From: an uncultured Ectothiorhodospiraceae bacterium
GTDB taxonomy: Bacteria; Pseudomonadota; Gammaproteobacteria; S012-40
Direction of reading: 5' to 3'
Assembly (NCBI GenBank): GCA_945787715.1
Contig: CALZJE010000003.1
Span: 70,088 to 134,087, forward strand
Length of the DNA: 64,000 bases
The notes beneath the pieces were generated by a model. It saw nothing but the letters and a program-made list of their open reading frames with translations, made no database searches and was not told the DNA's origin. The translations under genes were made by a program, and so were the position numbers. Positions 50,012 through 59,614 of the stretch are shown here, one piece after another. Positions within the stretch are counted from its first letter, which is position 1, and the number at the start of each line of letters is the position of its first letter.

Positions 50012-50433
50012 GTTTTTTGTGAGCTTCTTGCGGCGCTTCATGTGGCTAGTATTTTTTAGTTGCCGTATATGATAGGAGAGTGCTTAATCTTTATTTGTAG
50101 CTGATTGCAGACATGGAGAAGATCATTATCAAAGTTACTTTAATGGTTTATGTCCTAGAATTTTGTTTTGTTTAATCGGACTGCATTACCAAGTTTCTGC
50201 TAGATTCGCTTACGCTTTGTACAAAATATGCTTTTTTCTGATAAAAACTGTTAATAATTCTTTTCACAACCTTCAAAATGTTTTCGAATGTGCTATTTTT
50301 ACAGTGTTTAAGCAATATGCTAGAAACTTTTCCTGTTCTGTGCAAAAGCGATAGCAATAATTGTGTTTGCTTAAGTGCGAGGACGGGTCAAAATTAAACT
50401 CGGTTGTATTAACTTTATTGTACAGGATTAAAT
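50012..50433. other. Intergenic stretch without recognised gene
   Basis: About 420 bases between the gcv promoter and the HU-like gene. Short open frames on both strands are AT-rich and lack ribosome sites. No RNA gene, repeat or element end is recognised. Confidence 0.45.
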
Positions 50434-50829
50434 ATGGCGGCCAAGAAAAAGGTAAGCGCGAAAAAGAAAGTTGTGGCGAAAAAGGTAGTTGCTAAAAAAG
50501 CAGTATCTAAAACAACTGCAATCACTGAATGCATGACTAAAACGGCAATTTTAACTCACATTGCAGATGTGACTGAATTAAGTAAAAAGGATGTTACTGC
50601 AGTTATTGATGAGCTGACTTTATTAATTAATCGTCACATCAAGAAAAAAGCAGTAGGAGAATTTAAACTACCTGGTTTGTTGAAAATCAAGGTTGTGAAG
50701 AAGCCAGCTGTTAAAGCAAGAAAAGGTATTAATCCTTTCAATGGTGAAGAAATGATGTTTAAGGCGAAGCCTGCAAGAAATGTTGTTAAAGTCCTACCTT
50801 TAAAAGCATTAAAAGATATGGCGCTGTAA
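50434..50829 (+). CDS. HU-family DNA-binding protein with Lys/Ala-rich tail
   Basis: A 131-residue nucleoid protein. The first about 25 residues are a repetitive basic tail (AAKKKVSAKKKVVAKK) like histone H1 or AlgP-type tails. The remainder is HU-like: MTKTAILTHIADVTELSKKD, VGEFKLPGLLKIKVVKKPAV (the beta arm) and RKGINPFNGEEMMFKAKPAR. It should bend and compact DNA. The tail is an addition to the standard 90-residue HU. A terminator follows at 50842. Confidence 0.9.
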   Translation: MAAKKKVSAKKKVVAKKVVAKKAVSKTTAITECMTKTAILTHIADVTELSKKDVTAVIDELTLLINRHIKKKAVGEFKLPGLLKIKVVKKPAVKARKGINPFNGEEMMFKAKPARNVVKVLPLKALKDMAL

Positions 50830-50841
50830 TTCGCTTTCTTA

Positions 50842-50875
50842 CCCGCTGCTGCTTTAAGACGCACCAGCGGGTTTT
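50842..50875 (+). terminator. Terminator after the HU-like gene
   Basis: CCCGCTG and CAGCGGG form a 7-bp GC stem around a 16-base loop, followed by TTTT. It lies 12 bases after the stop and overlaps the last codons of the convergent cyclase gene. Confidence 0.75.
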
Positions 50876-52098
50876 AACTCTTCCGCAAACATTTCTAATT
50901 GTCTTCTTTTAACCGTTATTGGTTGATCGGAATAACAGATGATTCGATTTCTTCCCGTTCTTTTTGCCTCATACAGACAGTGATCAGCCTTTTGTACGAG
51001 CTGTTGTCCAAACCGTTTTGTGTTTATTGAGTAGTTTCCGGCTCGCATGGTAGCAACACCAATCGATACTGTTATTTTAATCAGTCGATTATCGTTAATG
51101 CTAAATTGACGATCTTCAATACTGAATCGAATACGTTCTGCAATTTCTAATGCTTTTTCTGAATCCGTTGAATTCAAAATGGCGGCAAACTCTTCACCTC
51201 CATAACGGGCGAACACATCACTGGTTCGTAAATTCATGCGGATCAAATTTGATACATCTTGCAGAATGATATCTCCATCATTGTGACCATAGGTATCGTT
51301 CACATGTTTAAAAAAGTCGATATCAAAGAACAGGCAGCTGATTAATTGATTATCCCTTTGAGCGCGACCCGCTTCTTCTTCAAGGCGTTGATCAAAGAAA
51401 CGCCGATTGTTCACGCCAGTTAACATGTCAGTCAAGCCGAGTCTTTTCAATCTCTCCTGGTTGCAAACATTATTAAGGCATACAGTCACTATGGAAGCCA
51501 AACGTTCGAGAAAATCACTGGCACTGTTAGGCGCGAAACGGTCATTGTGATGGCTAGCTAAATTTAGGCTTCCCACTAACTCCATCTCTCTTGATAGTGG
51601 CAGCAATGCAACGCTGCTAGGTTTGCTCAGTACGTTAGGAAAAAAAGCACGATGATCTCTTACATCATACTCACCAAGATAGGGTTTTAGTTCAAAGCCG
51701 TAAAATGCATCGATCATACTAACATTGGGTGAAAAAATGATATCGGGATGATCGCTGGTACGAATACCTTCATCTTCCAGCATTCGTTGAAGTTCATATT
51801 CTGGATCATATAAAACGAGGCTTACCCGGTCGAGGTTTGAAGTTACTCTATATTCATGGATAACAATTTGTAACAGTTCAAACAACTCACTACAGGCGAT
51901 TAGCCGGAGTTCCAATTCTTGAAAGCGTTTGAGTTTTTCTTCATTTTGACGAACGTTGGAGAGCAAAGCGCGTAACTGTTTTTGGAGTTGTCGATTCTCT
52001 TGTGCAAGATTAGATTGGTCTTGATCAAATGCACTTTTATTTTTTTCAAATATTTCAAATTCCTCACTATTAAAATAGCTTTTTGGTAGAGATGACAT
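50854..52098 (-). CDS. DUF484-GGDEF diguanylate cyclase
   Basis: A 414-residue cytoplasmic protein. The first about 225 residues have a DUF484-like layout: a coiled coil (ENRQLQKQLRALLSNVRQNE) and a GAF-like domain (ERLASIVTVCLNNV at its end). A complete GGDEF domain follows: LTDMLTGVNNRRFFDQRL, CLFFDIDFFKHVNDTYGHNDG, I-site RTSD and FARYGGEEFAAIL. It should make c-di-GMP with product inhibition. The signal is unknown. It is convergent with the HU-like gene. Confidence 0.92.
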   Translation of the reverse strand: MSSLPKSYFNSEEFEIFEKNKSAFDQDQSNLAQENRQLQKQLRALLSNVRQNEEKLKRFQELELRLIACSELFELLQIVIHEYRVTSNLDRVSLVLYDPEYELQRMLEDEGIRTSDHPDIIFSPNVSMIDAFYGFELKPYLGEYDVRDHRAFFPNVLSKPSSVALLPLSREMELVGSLNLASHHNDRFAPNSASDFLERLASIVTVCLNNVCNQERLKRLGLTDMLTGVNNRRFFDQRLEEEAGRAQRDNQLISCLFFDIDFFKHVNDTYGHNDGDIILQDVSNLIRMNLRTSDVFARYGGEEFAAILNSTDSEKALEIAERIRFSIEDRQFSINDNRLIKITVSIGVATMRAGNYSINTKRFGQQLVQKADHCLYEAKRTGRNRIICYSDQPITVKRRQLEMFAEELKPAGAS

Positions 52099-52408
52099 AA
52101 TCTGTGTGTTTCCTTATTTCAGAATCTAAAAAAGGTTCAAAAGGAAGGAACCGTGTTATTTATTTGTACATTGCTTTTTAAAACAATTTTGCAGTATGTA
52201 TGCCACGAACTATTGACTACTAAATAGCCAGCCTAGAAAAATCAGTTGGCCCACAAATTAGAGTGCAACCTATTGAATTTATTGGATATAAAAAGTACAA
52301 GTCACTAGCAAGTGATCGAAAATATTTTTATTACGTCAATCAAACCATTTGCTTGCGCTCAAATCTCGTTTCCAACCGATTTTCCTGGGTTCAATATGAG
52401 TTCTGGTT
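52099..52408. other. Intergenic stretch without recognised gene
   Basis: 310 AT-rich bases between the cyclase start and the end of the LVIVD gene. A short plus-strand open frame runs into the 3' end of the LVIVD gene and has no coding character. Nothing else is seen. Confidence 0.4.
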
Positions 52409-55400
52409 TTATTTTGGCGCTTGTCCCGAAAAATTCCGTTGTTCCAATTTCTTTTTGAAATCTTCCATGGTGAATTTTGATTTAAGCTTTGGGAAGCCAA
52501 CTTTGAATGCGTTAATTTTTCTATGTTGTGTATAAGACCCTGAGCTGCTGGTCTGAGTGGTTGTTACGTGATATGAGCCTAATGGCATATTGGAAGGAGT
52601 CTTAATTTTGAAGTTAGTACCTACTTTATTTATTTCAATTTCTGGCAACATTTTACCGGAAGCGATGATATTTTCTCCTGAGAAAAATACGCCGTATTTA
52701 GAAGTGGTTATACGATTTAGTTGATGTGAGCTTTGATAAGTGGCGGCTAACTCAAGCTGTCCGTTAGTGGCAATATTAAAAACAAGTAGCTGCCCTTTGT
52801 TGTTAGTAGCGAGTAGTTGTTTACCTTCAACATGGATATCGTTTATGCCAGTATCTGTTGTGATAGAAGAAAGCTGCTGTAATGAAGTGGAGCTAATATC
52901 ATAAACTGCAATTTTATTATCTGCTTGAGAAACATACAGTCTGTTTTCATTTATTTCGAAATAAGCGGCAGGAGCTGGTAACGTAAAATTGTTGCTGGTT
53001 CTATTGAAGGACGTATTTTTGACGTCATAAACATCGAAGCTTTGACGATTGTTTAAAACAAACAAGCGGTGGTCATATAGTGATAATGCCTGAAAATCAC
53101 CCTCAATTCTTTTCACTAAAAAGGGTGTGGTAGAGTTATTGTAATTAATAACAAATAAATCGCCATTGTCTGACAAGGCAAAAACCAATTCCTCATTGCT
53201 GGCTATTTTGTCAATCGAGGTGTTGAAGGATATTTGGCTTAACCAATCAACTTGAAAAGGATTAGTGATATCGACAAAAACAACTCCACCATCGCCAGCA
53301 GCAATGATTGCTGTATCGGCACTGATGTTTATCTGTTTTGCATTGCCTGTAATATCCAGGCCTGTAGCCCACACAGGATTTAAGTCATTGTTGGCATCAT
53401 ATACTTGTAAACCTCGAGATCCATGTGCAGAAAATATGTAGTTATTGTCGTAAATGATATCCTCAACTTTTCCAGCTGTTTGATATTTGCCAATAAGACG
53501 AGGTTTGGTTTTATCACTCGCATTAATAACTTTAACACCGCCCCACCAATCCATCGCATAGACAATTTTATTTTTAACGCTTAATCCCCAAGTTGCACCA
53601 CGGGTATCGTATTGTCCAATGATTTTTGGAGCTGTATTGTTTTCAATATCAATAATGAGTACACCAGCTTCCCATGAGGCAAGATAGAGAAGATCATCAT
53701 GAATTTCGATACCTCGGGCATTGCCTGGTGTTGGGATATGTGCAAGTTGCTTGAGATCGAGGGGATCGGCTATATCAAGAATAAATAATCCATTGTTGAA
53801 AAATGCAATATAAGCTTTGTTATCTTTTAAAACGATATCCTCCGCCATTCCTCCCGGTTGGAACTGATTTATTAATTTAGGCTGTTGAGGATTTTTAACA
53901 TTAAAAATCATCAAGCCAGAACTATCATCAGCAACATATAAAAGGCCATTACGATATTCAAGTGCCCAGGATTTGCTGGGTGTATCATATGTGCCAACCA
54001 ACTTAAGATTTTTTGCATCACTGACATCGACAATGTGAAACCCGCCTCTGTGCGAAGCAATATAAAGAAAATCGTCAATCAATTTCATGGTGTATGCCAA
54101 GCCCTCCAACGCTATGCTGGATATAAAGGTTGGCCGTAGTGGATTGCTCACATCTACTACTTGTAATCCATGATCATCATCGGCAACATAAGCGATGTTG
54201 TTATTAACCACAACACCTTTTGGTGAGCCAGGTGTGTGATAACTTGAGAGTAATCGCGGAGCATGTGGGATTGTAATGTCATATAAATGCATTCCGGAAA
54301 ACCAGTCTGCTACATAGAGGATATTACCTTCAATAAATGATCGGCGACTTCCTCCTTGGTTTACGCCGAGGGTACTTATAACTGGTGGACTTTGAGATTT
54401 GAAGTTCACAGTGCTTAGTTGAGATTCTGTCAGTACGTAAGCTTTTTTCTTATCGAGGATTATTTGTTTAACGGATTTTTTGAAAGGGAAGTCGGATATA
54501 AGCAGTGGAGTGTCAGGCTGAGAAATATCGAATAGTGTTAAAATTCCTCTATCATCCGCGACGAGTAAATCATTTTTATCAATGGCAGCATGAATTATAT
54601 TGCCGAGCTTATTATAGCTCCCCAACCAACGTAGCTTGTTGGAATCGATTTGTAACAAGGTGAAGCCGATATCCCCGTTAGAAACAATAATCATCTCGTT
54701 ATCTACAAGTATTTCTCGTGCCATGCTGCTGGGTTTGTAGATATCAACTAATTCAAGTCTATTGTTTGTTGATTTCCAAAGTTGAATATCTCCGTTTTCA
54801 AGTAAAGCAACACAAGCGTCAGGGGCTGTTTGAATATTTTTAATAGAGGTTTCATTTTTATTAACTGATTTTATCGTTTGATGTGTTTTTATATTTACAA
54901 ATTTTACTTCATTTATACTTGTTACAAAGCAGGTGTGTGTAGTAGCAATGCTAGCGTCCAAAATTTCCTTGTCTTCAACTAAATGCAATAATTTTTTGTT
55001 CGGATTATTTAGGGAATAGATATTTAGTGTTTTCTGATTTCCGATAGTTAATAACTTATCTTGAGAAATCTTCAATAGATTAGCTTTATTTTCAATATTG
55101 ATAGATTGCATTTTCTCTAATTCGGAGCTCAGATTTGGCGCATACATATCAAGTTTATTTTCTGCTGAATTGCTCCAGATTAATCCGTTGTTAAATGCAA
55201 TATTTGTTTCTCCATTTGCTAGATCCAATGTTGATTGGATGTAGACTCCACCTGGGGATATACTGACTGTTGTGTTCTCGTCGCCATCTTTAATTTCAAT
55301 AGTAAGTTCTTCTGCATGACGCATTTTTATCAATGAAGGTGTAACGGATTTTATCTCTGCAGAATCGAGTTCTGTTGAGGTTAGTGTGCTTACGGCAAAA

Positions 55401-55435
55401 TAAGCCAGGAAAGGAAATAGCGTTGCAAATTTCAT
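52409..55435 (-). CDS. LVIVD-repeat beta-propeller exported protein
   Basis: A 1008-residue exported protein with signal peptide MKFATLFPFLAYFAVSTLTS. The body is made of many repeats of about 42 residues with the core NIAYVADDDHGLQVVDVSNP, and variants LYIASHRGGFHIVDVSDA and AYIAFFNNGLFILDIADP. These LVIVD repeats form beta-propellers, and the count here (well over a dozen) suggests two stacked propellers. The N-terminus has a short sandwich-like segment and the C-terminus a strand-rich extension. It probably binds protein or sugar on the cell surface. The lipoprotein gene upstream may be functionally linked. Confidence 0.85.
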   Translation of the reverse strand: MKFATLFPFLAYFAVSTLTSTELDSAEIKSVTPSLIKMRHAEELTIEIKDGDENTTVSISPGGVYIQSTLDLANGETNIAFNNGLIWSNSAENKLDMYAPNLSSELEKMQSINIENKANLLKISQDKLLTIGNQKTLNIYSLNNPNKKLLHLVEDKEILDASIATTHTCFVTSINEVKFVNIKTHQTIKSVNKNETSIKNIQTAPDACVALLENGDIQLWKSTNNRLELVDIYKPSSMAREILVDNEMIIVSNGDIGFTLLQIDSNKLRWLGSYNKLGNIIHAAIDKNDLLVADDRGILTLFDISQPDTPLLISDFPFKKSVKQIILDKKKAYVLTESQLSTVNFKSQSPPVISTLGVNQGGSRRSFIEGNILYVADWFSGMHLYDITIPHAPRLLSSYHTPGSPKGVVVNNNIAYVADDDHGLQVVDVSNPLRPTFISSIALEGLAYTMKLIDDFLYIASHRGGFHIVDVSDAKNLKLVGTYDTPSKSWALEYRNGLLYVADDSSGLMIFNVKNPQQPKLINQFQPGGMAEDIVLKDNKAYIAFFNNGLFILDIADPLDLKQLAHIPTPGNARGIEIHDDLLYLASWEAGVLIIDIENNTAPKIIGQYDTRGATWGLSVKNKIVYAMDWWGGVKVINASDKTKPRLIGKYQTAGKVEDIIYDNNYIFSAHGSRGLQVYDANNDLNPVWATGLDITGNAKQINISADTAIIAAGDGGVVFVDITNPFQVDWLSQISFNTSIDKIASNEELVFALSDNGDLFVINYNNSTTPFLVKRIEGDFQALSLYDHRLFVLNNRQSFDVYDVKNTSFNRTSNNFTLPAPAAYFEINENRLYVSQADNKIAVYDISSTSLQQLSSITTDTGINDIHVEGKQLLATNNKGQLLVFNIATNGQLELAATYQSSHQLNRITTSKYGVFFSGENIIASGKMLPEIEINKVGTNFKIKTPSNMPLGSYHVTTTQTSSSGSYTQHRKINAFKVGFPKLKSKFTMEDFKKKLEQRNFSGQAPK

Positions 55436-55547
55436 TTTAAAATAGAAGCCTTATTGAACTAAGTTTTAAAAAAGGGGGGTGATAGAAATTGATATCAACC
55501 AAGCGCTGATTTACACATGGTTGATGAAAGGTGCTTACGGTTTAGTT

Positions 55548-56066
55548 TTATAAACTTTCAAGCGGATGTTGTCTGGCAAGTGTGCCAACAGGTTTTAACC
55601 GGTTAAGCATTCCTTTTGCTATATTGATATCAACTTCAATAGGTTTAAAATACATCCCCCTAAACTCTTCTTGAATAAATCTTGCCTCGATAAGATAGGT
55701 TTTACCAGCGGTGATTTCGAAACTATCTGCTCGAAACACTTCTACGGGAACAGGCTGAGTGGTCAGAAGAGTTGTCGAACGTATAATAATATTAAGATCA
55801 CCCGGGTTGATTTTGAAAGCGGCATATTCTCCAGCACTTAACAGCACTGCAAGTTGGTCTTTCCCAAACTCCACTTCCACATCATTATCTGCAACACCTC
55901 TGGTCCTTATAGGCGCGGGTCGAATCATATAGACAGTGGCGTAGTCCTTTGACGTGGGTTTTGCAAACGTTGGATTAGACTTAACAATAACAGATGTTGT
56001 GCACCCGTTTAATATCAGTAGACTTAAGCTAATGAATATAGCAACTATCCACTTTCTATCGATCAT
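55548..56066 (-). CDS. Lipoprotein, DUF2846-like
   Basis: A 172-residue lipoprotein: LLILNGC lipobox with Cys22, then a small beta-rich domain. ATVYMIRPAPIRTRG, LSAGEYAAFKINPGD and GKTYLIEARF match the DUF2846 pattern as I recall it. AGGAGA lies 8 bases before the ATG. It lies 112 bases upstream of the LVIVD gene on the same strand. The function is unknown. Confidence 0.7.
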   Translation of the reverse strand: MIDRKWIVAIFISLSLLILNGCTTSVIVKSNPTFAKPTSKDYATVYMIRPAPIRTRGVADNDVEVEFGKDQLAVLLSAGEYAAFKINPGDLNIIIRSTTLLTTQPVPVEVFRADSFEITAGKTYLIEARFIQEEFRGMYFKPIEVDINIAKGMLNRLKPVGTLARQHPLESL

Positions 56067-56153
56067 TTTATTTTCTCCTGGATATAAGTAAGTTTAACCA
56101 AGAAAAAGTAGTTGGGCGTTCTATATTCCATGGATCATCTGCTTTTTCTTGGT

Positions 56154-57191
56154 TCAAGGACATGGGTTAGGGTAGCGGGTATGTACGGCTTCTATTTCGT
56201 GCAAAACATCGCTTGATAGTGCCAACTGTGTACTTTCAATATTATCTTTTAGCTGTTCTAAAGATGTTGCGCCAATGATGTTACTAGTGAGAAAACTTCG
56301 CGAGTTAACAAAAGCTAATGACATTTGTGCTGCGTCTATTTGATGCCGATTGGCAATGTCGACATAATCTTCAGTAGCTGCGATGCCTATCGGATTACTG
56401 TAACGACTAAATCGTTCGAATAAAGTTAGTCGGCTTTTTGCTGGCTGTTGTCCATGTAGATACTTACCAGATAAAGCACCAAACGCCATTGGTGAATAAG
56501 CGAGTAGTCCAATATTTTCCCGATGAGAAATTTCTGCAAGACCAATTTCATAAGTTCTATTGAGAAGATTATAGGGATTTTGAATGCTCACAATTCGAGG
56601 CAAGTTGTGCGCCTCAGCTAATTGAAGAATTTTCATCACACCCCAGGGTGATTCGTTGGAAACACCTATATGCCGAACTTTTCCCTCTGCAACTAGATCC
56701 CCAAGTGCTTGCAGACTTTCTAGCAATTCGACGGATTCTTCCTCAACGTGTTGGTAGCCGAGTTGGCCAAAAAAGTTGGTTTGCCGATCTGGCCAGTGCA
56801 GTTGATAAAGATCAAGATAGTCTGTTTTGAGTCTTTTTAAGCTAGCATGCAACGCTTCTTTGATATTTTTTGTATCAAGCTGAGGGTTGCCATCGCGGAT
56901 ATATTGAAAACCATCTGAGCGGCTTGCAACTTTACTCGCGAGAATAATTTTATTCCTATTCCCCGTGTTTTCTAACCAGTTGCCAATAATTCGTTCGGTC
57001 GCAGCATAGGTTTCAGCTTTGGGAGGAACGGGATACATTTCAGCGGTGTCGAAAAAATTTATTCCGGCGTCGAGTGCGAAATTCATTTGTTCAAATGCTT
57101 CTGCTTGTGTGTTTTGCTCACCCCAGGTCATTGTTCCCAGGCAAATCAAGCTTACTTTTACGTCACTGTTTCCTAATTGGCGGTATTCCAT
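56154..57191 (-). CDS. NADP(H)-dependent aldo/keto reductase, Tas-like
   Basis: A 345-residue TIM-barrel oxidoreductase. The catalytic tetrad is visible: Asp and Tyr in FFDTAEMYPVPP, Lys in KIILASKVASR, and His in YLDLYQLHWPDRQT. The cofactor site includes GLLAYSPMAFGALSGKY and IIGATSLEQLKDNI. The sequence is closest to the Tas group of E. coli. The physiological substrate is unknown. It is monocistronic, with a 90-base gap to the lipoprotein gene. Confidence 0.92.
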   Translation of the reverse strand: MEYRQLGNSDVKVSLICLGTMTWGEQNTQAEAFEQMNFALDAGINFFDTAEMYPVPPKAETYAATERIIGNWLENTGNRNKIILASKVASRSDGFQYIRDGNPQLDTKNIKEALHASLKRLKTDYLDLYQLHWPDRQTNFFGQLGYQHVEEESVELLESLQALGDLVAEGKVRHIGVSNESPWGVMKILQLAEAHNLPRIVSIQNPYNLLNRTYEIGLAEISHRENIGLLAYSPMAFGALSGKYLHGQQPAKSRLTLFERFSRYSNPIGIAATEDYVDIANRHQIDAAQMSLAFVNSRSFLTSNIIGATSLEQLKDNIESTQLALSSDVLHEIEAVHTRYPNPCP

Positions 57192-57272
57192 AAATTATCA
57201 GTGTGCTTTTTCGTTGCATTAAACATGAACCAAGAGTTGTATCATATTTTCTCGACGAATAATATTCTTGGA

Positions 57273-58688
57273 CTACTTCTCACTATTGGGAATAGTGACC
57301 GATAAATATACAGGGCCTGATATTCGTCGAATTAGTAAGGATATTGGTTGGTCAAGTGGTAATTTTTTCGCGAGTGCTAAAAAATGTCGCGCACTTTTGA
57401 TATTCTTACCATCAATTTGCATAATGACATCAGACCTGCGAATTCCAGCACGAGAAGCTATTCCTCGATAAGTGGTTTTAACAATGACACCATTTTCAGC
57501 GACTAAAAGTTGCCGACGATGTTCTTCGCTGAGGTCGTTAATCTTGATGGCAAGTGATTTGATGCCCAAGTCTCCACTTTCTGCGAGTGCAACTTGAGTT
57601 GCCACATCATCGGTCAACTCCTTTACTTGAACCGTGAGTGTTATTTCTTCGTTGTTGCGAATAAGTTTTACAGGGACTTCTGCATTGATAATTGTAAAGC
57701 CCACTGATCTCACTAAGGCTGTTCCGCTTTCAATGGCTTTGTTGTTAAATTCGATAATAATGTCACCCGGTAGAATGCCTGCTTGATCGGCAGGGCTACT
57801 TTGCAAAACGCCTGCGACTAATGCACCGATTGGTGCTTTGAGTCCGAATGATTTAGCCAGGTCTTGTGTTAAATTTTGTGCATTTACACCTAGCCAACCT
57901 CGTGTCACTTTTTGATGGCTTTTTAATTGTTCCGCAACATTTAGTGCAACATTAATGGGTATTGCGAAGGATAAACCAATTGAGCCCCCCGATTTGGTAA
58001 ATATTTGCGAGTTAACCCCTATGACTCTTCCTTTAAGGTCAAAGAGTGGGCCGCCAGAATTGCCAGGATTAATTGCTACGTCTGTTTGTATGAAGGGCAC
58101 GTACATGCCGCTGGGTAAATTTCGTCCGAGGCCGCTGATAATACCTTGGCTGGCAGTGTGTTCAAGTCCAAATGGTGAGCCTATGGCGAGTACCCACTGT
58201 CCTATATCGAGTTTGTCTGAATCAAAGGTCTTAACTTCAGGCAAATCCACTTCGTCAATTTTTAAAAGAGCAATATCAGTGGGATTATCTTTTCCAATTA
58301 ATTCAGCTTCAAATTCTCGTTGATCACTTAAGCGAACGAGAATTTGGCTCGCGCCATCTACTACATGAGCATTGGTTATTATATAGCCGTCGTTAGAGAG
58401 TATGAATCCGGATCCTAGTGATTGCTGATTATGCCTTCTGTCTTGATTTTGTTTTGAATTTCGTGGAGTGAGCAAATAGCGAAGAAACTCATTTAATGGA
58501 GTGTTCTCTTCTATGCCGGGTATTGTAGAAATAGTGTTTTTATTTGTATTGTTCACTCTTTGCGTGGTGCTAATGTTGACCACTGATGCATAGTTTTGCT
58601 TAACAAGTGGTACGAATTCGGGAATAACCGCAGCGTTCGAGTTGTACCCTATAGAAAATAATAAAAGAATAAGCCAGATATTGTTCAT
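57273..58688 (-). CDS. Second HtrA/DegQ-type serine protease
   Basis: A 471-residue periplasmic protease. Signal peptide, then the trypsin-like domain with His in ITNAHVVDGA, Asp in NPTDIALLKI and Ser in NPGNSGGPLFDL, and two PDZ domains (RGWLGVNAQNL; AGIRRSDVIMQIDG). It differs from the first HtrA (29632) in having a longer linker before the protease domain (QNQDRRHNQQ). No operon partner is close. The two proteases may respond to different envelope stress. Confidence 0.93.
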   Translation of the reverse strand: MNNIWLILLLFSIGYNSNAAVIPEFVPLVKQNYASVVNISTTQRVNNTNKNTISTIPGIEENTPLNEFLRYLLTPRNSKQNQDRRHNQQSLGSGFILSNDGYIITNAHVVDGASQILVRLSDQREFEAELIGKDNPTDIALLKIDEVDLPEVKTFDSDKLDIGQWVLAIGSPFGLEHTASQGIISGLGRNLPSGMYVPFIQTDVAINPGNSGGPLFDLKGRVIGVNSQIFTKSGGSIGLSFAIPINVALNVAEQLKSHQKVTRGWLGVNAQNLTQDLAKSFGLKAPIGALVAGVLQSSPADQAGILPGDIIIEFNNKAIESGTALVRSVGFTIINAEVPVKLIRNNEEITLTVQVKELTDDVATQVALAESGDLGIKSLAIKINDLSEEHRRQLLVAENGVIVKTTYRGIASRAGIRRSDVIMQIDGKNIKSARHFLALAKKLPLDQPISLLIRRISGPVYLSVTIPNSEK

Positions 58689-58872
58689 GCTTTTCTGTTC
58701 GCTTTACATATAGATTTTAGAGCTACGAAGTATACATTGAGGAAATCGATATGCGCAGAAATAAATCATGGAATTCAATTTCACATCGTCACCACGGTAT
58801 ATGTATCCCATTATTTCTGCTGTAATTCATGACTAATTGAGATTTAATGACAGACAGAATTTTCTAATGGAT

Positions 58873-59310
58873 TCATATTTGTAGCCAAAAGGTTACTGGG
58901 CCATCGTTGATTAGATTTACCTTCATATCTGCGCCGAATTTACCTACAGCTGTGATCGGATAAACTGAGCTGGCTTTTTCCACTAAATAATGAAATAGCA
59001 TTTCAGCTTCATGTGGAGATGCAGCATGAGAAAATCCTGGTCGCGTTCCTTTTTTAGTATCTGCGACAAGAGTAAATTGAGGGACAAGTAGCAAACCGCC
59101 GTTGATATCCTTGAGGCTGTGATTCATTTTATCTTCATCGTCAGGGAAAACTCGATAACTGAGGATTCGCTCAAGTAACCTATCGGCCTTATTTCGATCA
59201 TCATTTTGTTCAATTCCGACGAGTACCAGCAATCCTGTATCGATACGGCCAATTATTTCTCCATCCACTGCAACGCTGGATTGAGTAACTCGTTGTAATA
59301 GTCCAATCAT
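58873..59310 (-). CDS. dtd: D-aminoacyl-tRNA deacylase
   Basis: A 145-residue homodimeric enzyme that hydrolyses D-aminoacyl-tRNA and also clears glycine mischarged on tRNA-Ala. The usual SQFTL motif reads PQFTLVAD, and the Gly-cisPro motif is NDGPVTFWL. ATG 59310 is used; one codon upstream a TTG (59313) keeps the frame open. AGAG lies near the expected ribosome site. Confidence 0.94.
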   Translation of the reverse strand: MIGLLQRVTQSSVAVDGEIIGRIDTGLLVLVGIEQNDDRNKADRLLERILSYRVFPDDEDKMNHSLKDINGGLLLVPQFTLVADTKKGTRPGFSHAASPHEAEMLFHYLVEKASSVYPITAVGKFGADMKVNLINDGPVTFWLQI

Positions 59311-59537
59311 CAATTTCTCTTCGGCTTGCTTTTTAGTCTTCGGCTTTATTTATTCATCGCTAATAAACTGCACAGATAGCAATTTATATTAAGTATGCCG
59401 AATTAATTTCGATAAACAATGATGAATTCTTCGAGTTAGGATTTTGATAACAATTTCATACCATTATCAAAGTGGTTAGAGTTAATCTTTTCAGCTCAAT
59501 TATTGAGGACACAAAGCAGAGTAATTTGCTAGGATTT

Positions 59538-59560
59538 AAAATGTATTTTCAATGCACTTT
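59538..59560 (+). promoter_or_regulatory. NsrR-like operator upstream of the tandem globin
   Basis: The 23-mer starting AAAATGTATTTT and ending AATGCACTTT matches 18 of 22 informative positions of the NsrR consensus (two 11-base half-sites AAGATGYATTT around one base). The half-sites agree with each other at 8 of 11 positions. NsrR is the nitric-oxide-sensing iron-sulfur repressor of hmp-type genes. The site ends 54 bases before the globin start. nsrR itself is not in the window. Confidence 0.55.
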
Positions 59561-59614
59561 AAAGGTGTTAAACTTATTTCACATTACTAAAAGCTTATTT
59601 TTGGAGGTTGGAAA

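Noticed and set aside
59447-59471. TTTTGATAA...TTATCAAA inverted repeat upstream of the globin as a possible FNR/Anr site
   Set aside because: The TTGAT and ATCAA halves are separated by far more than the four bases required.
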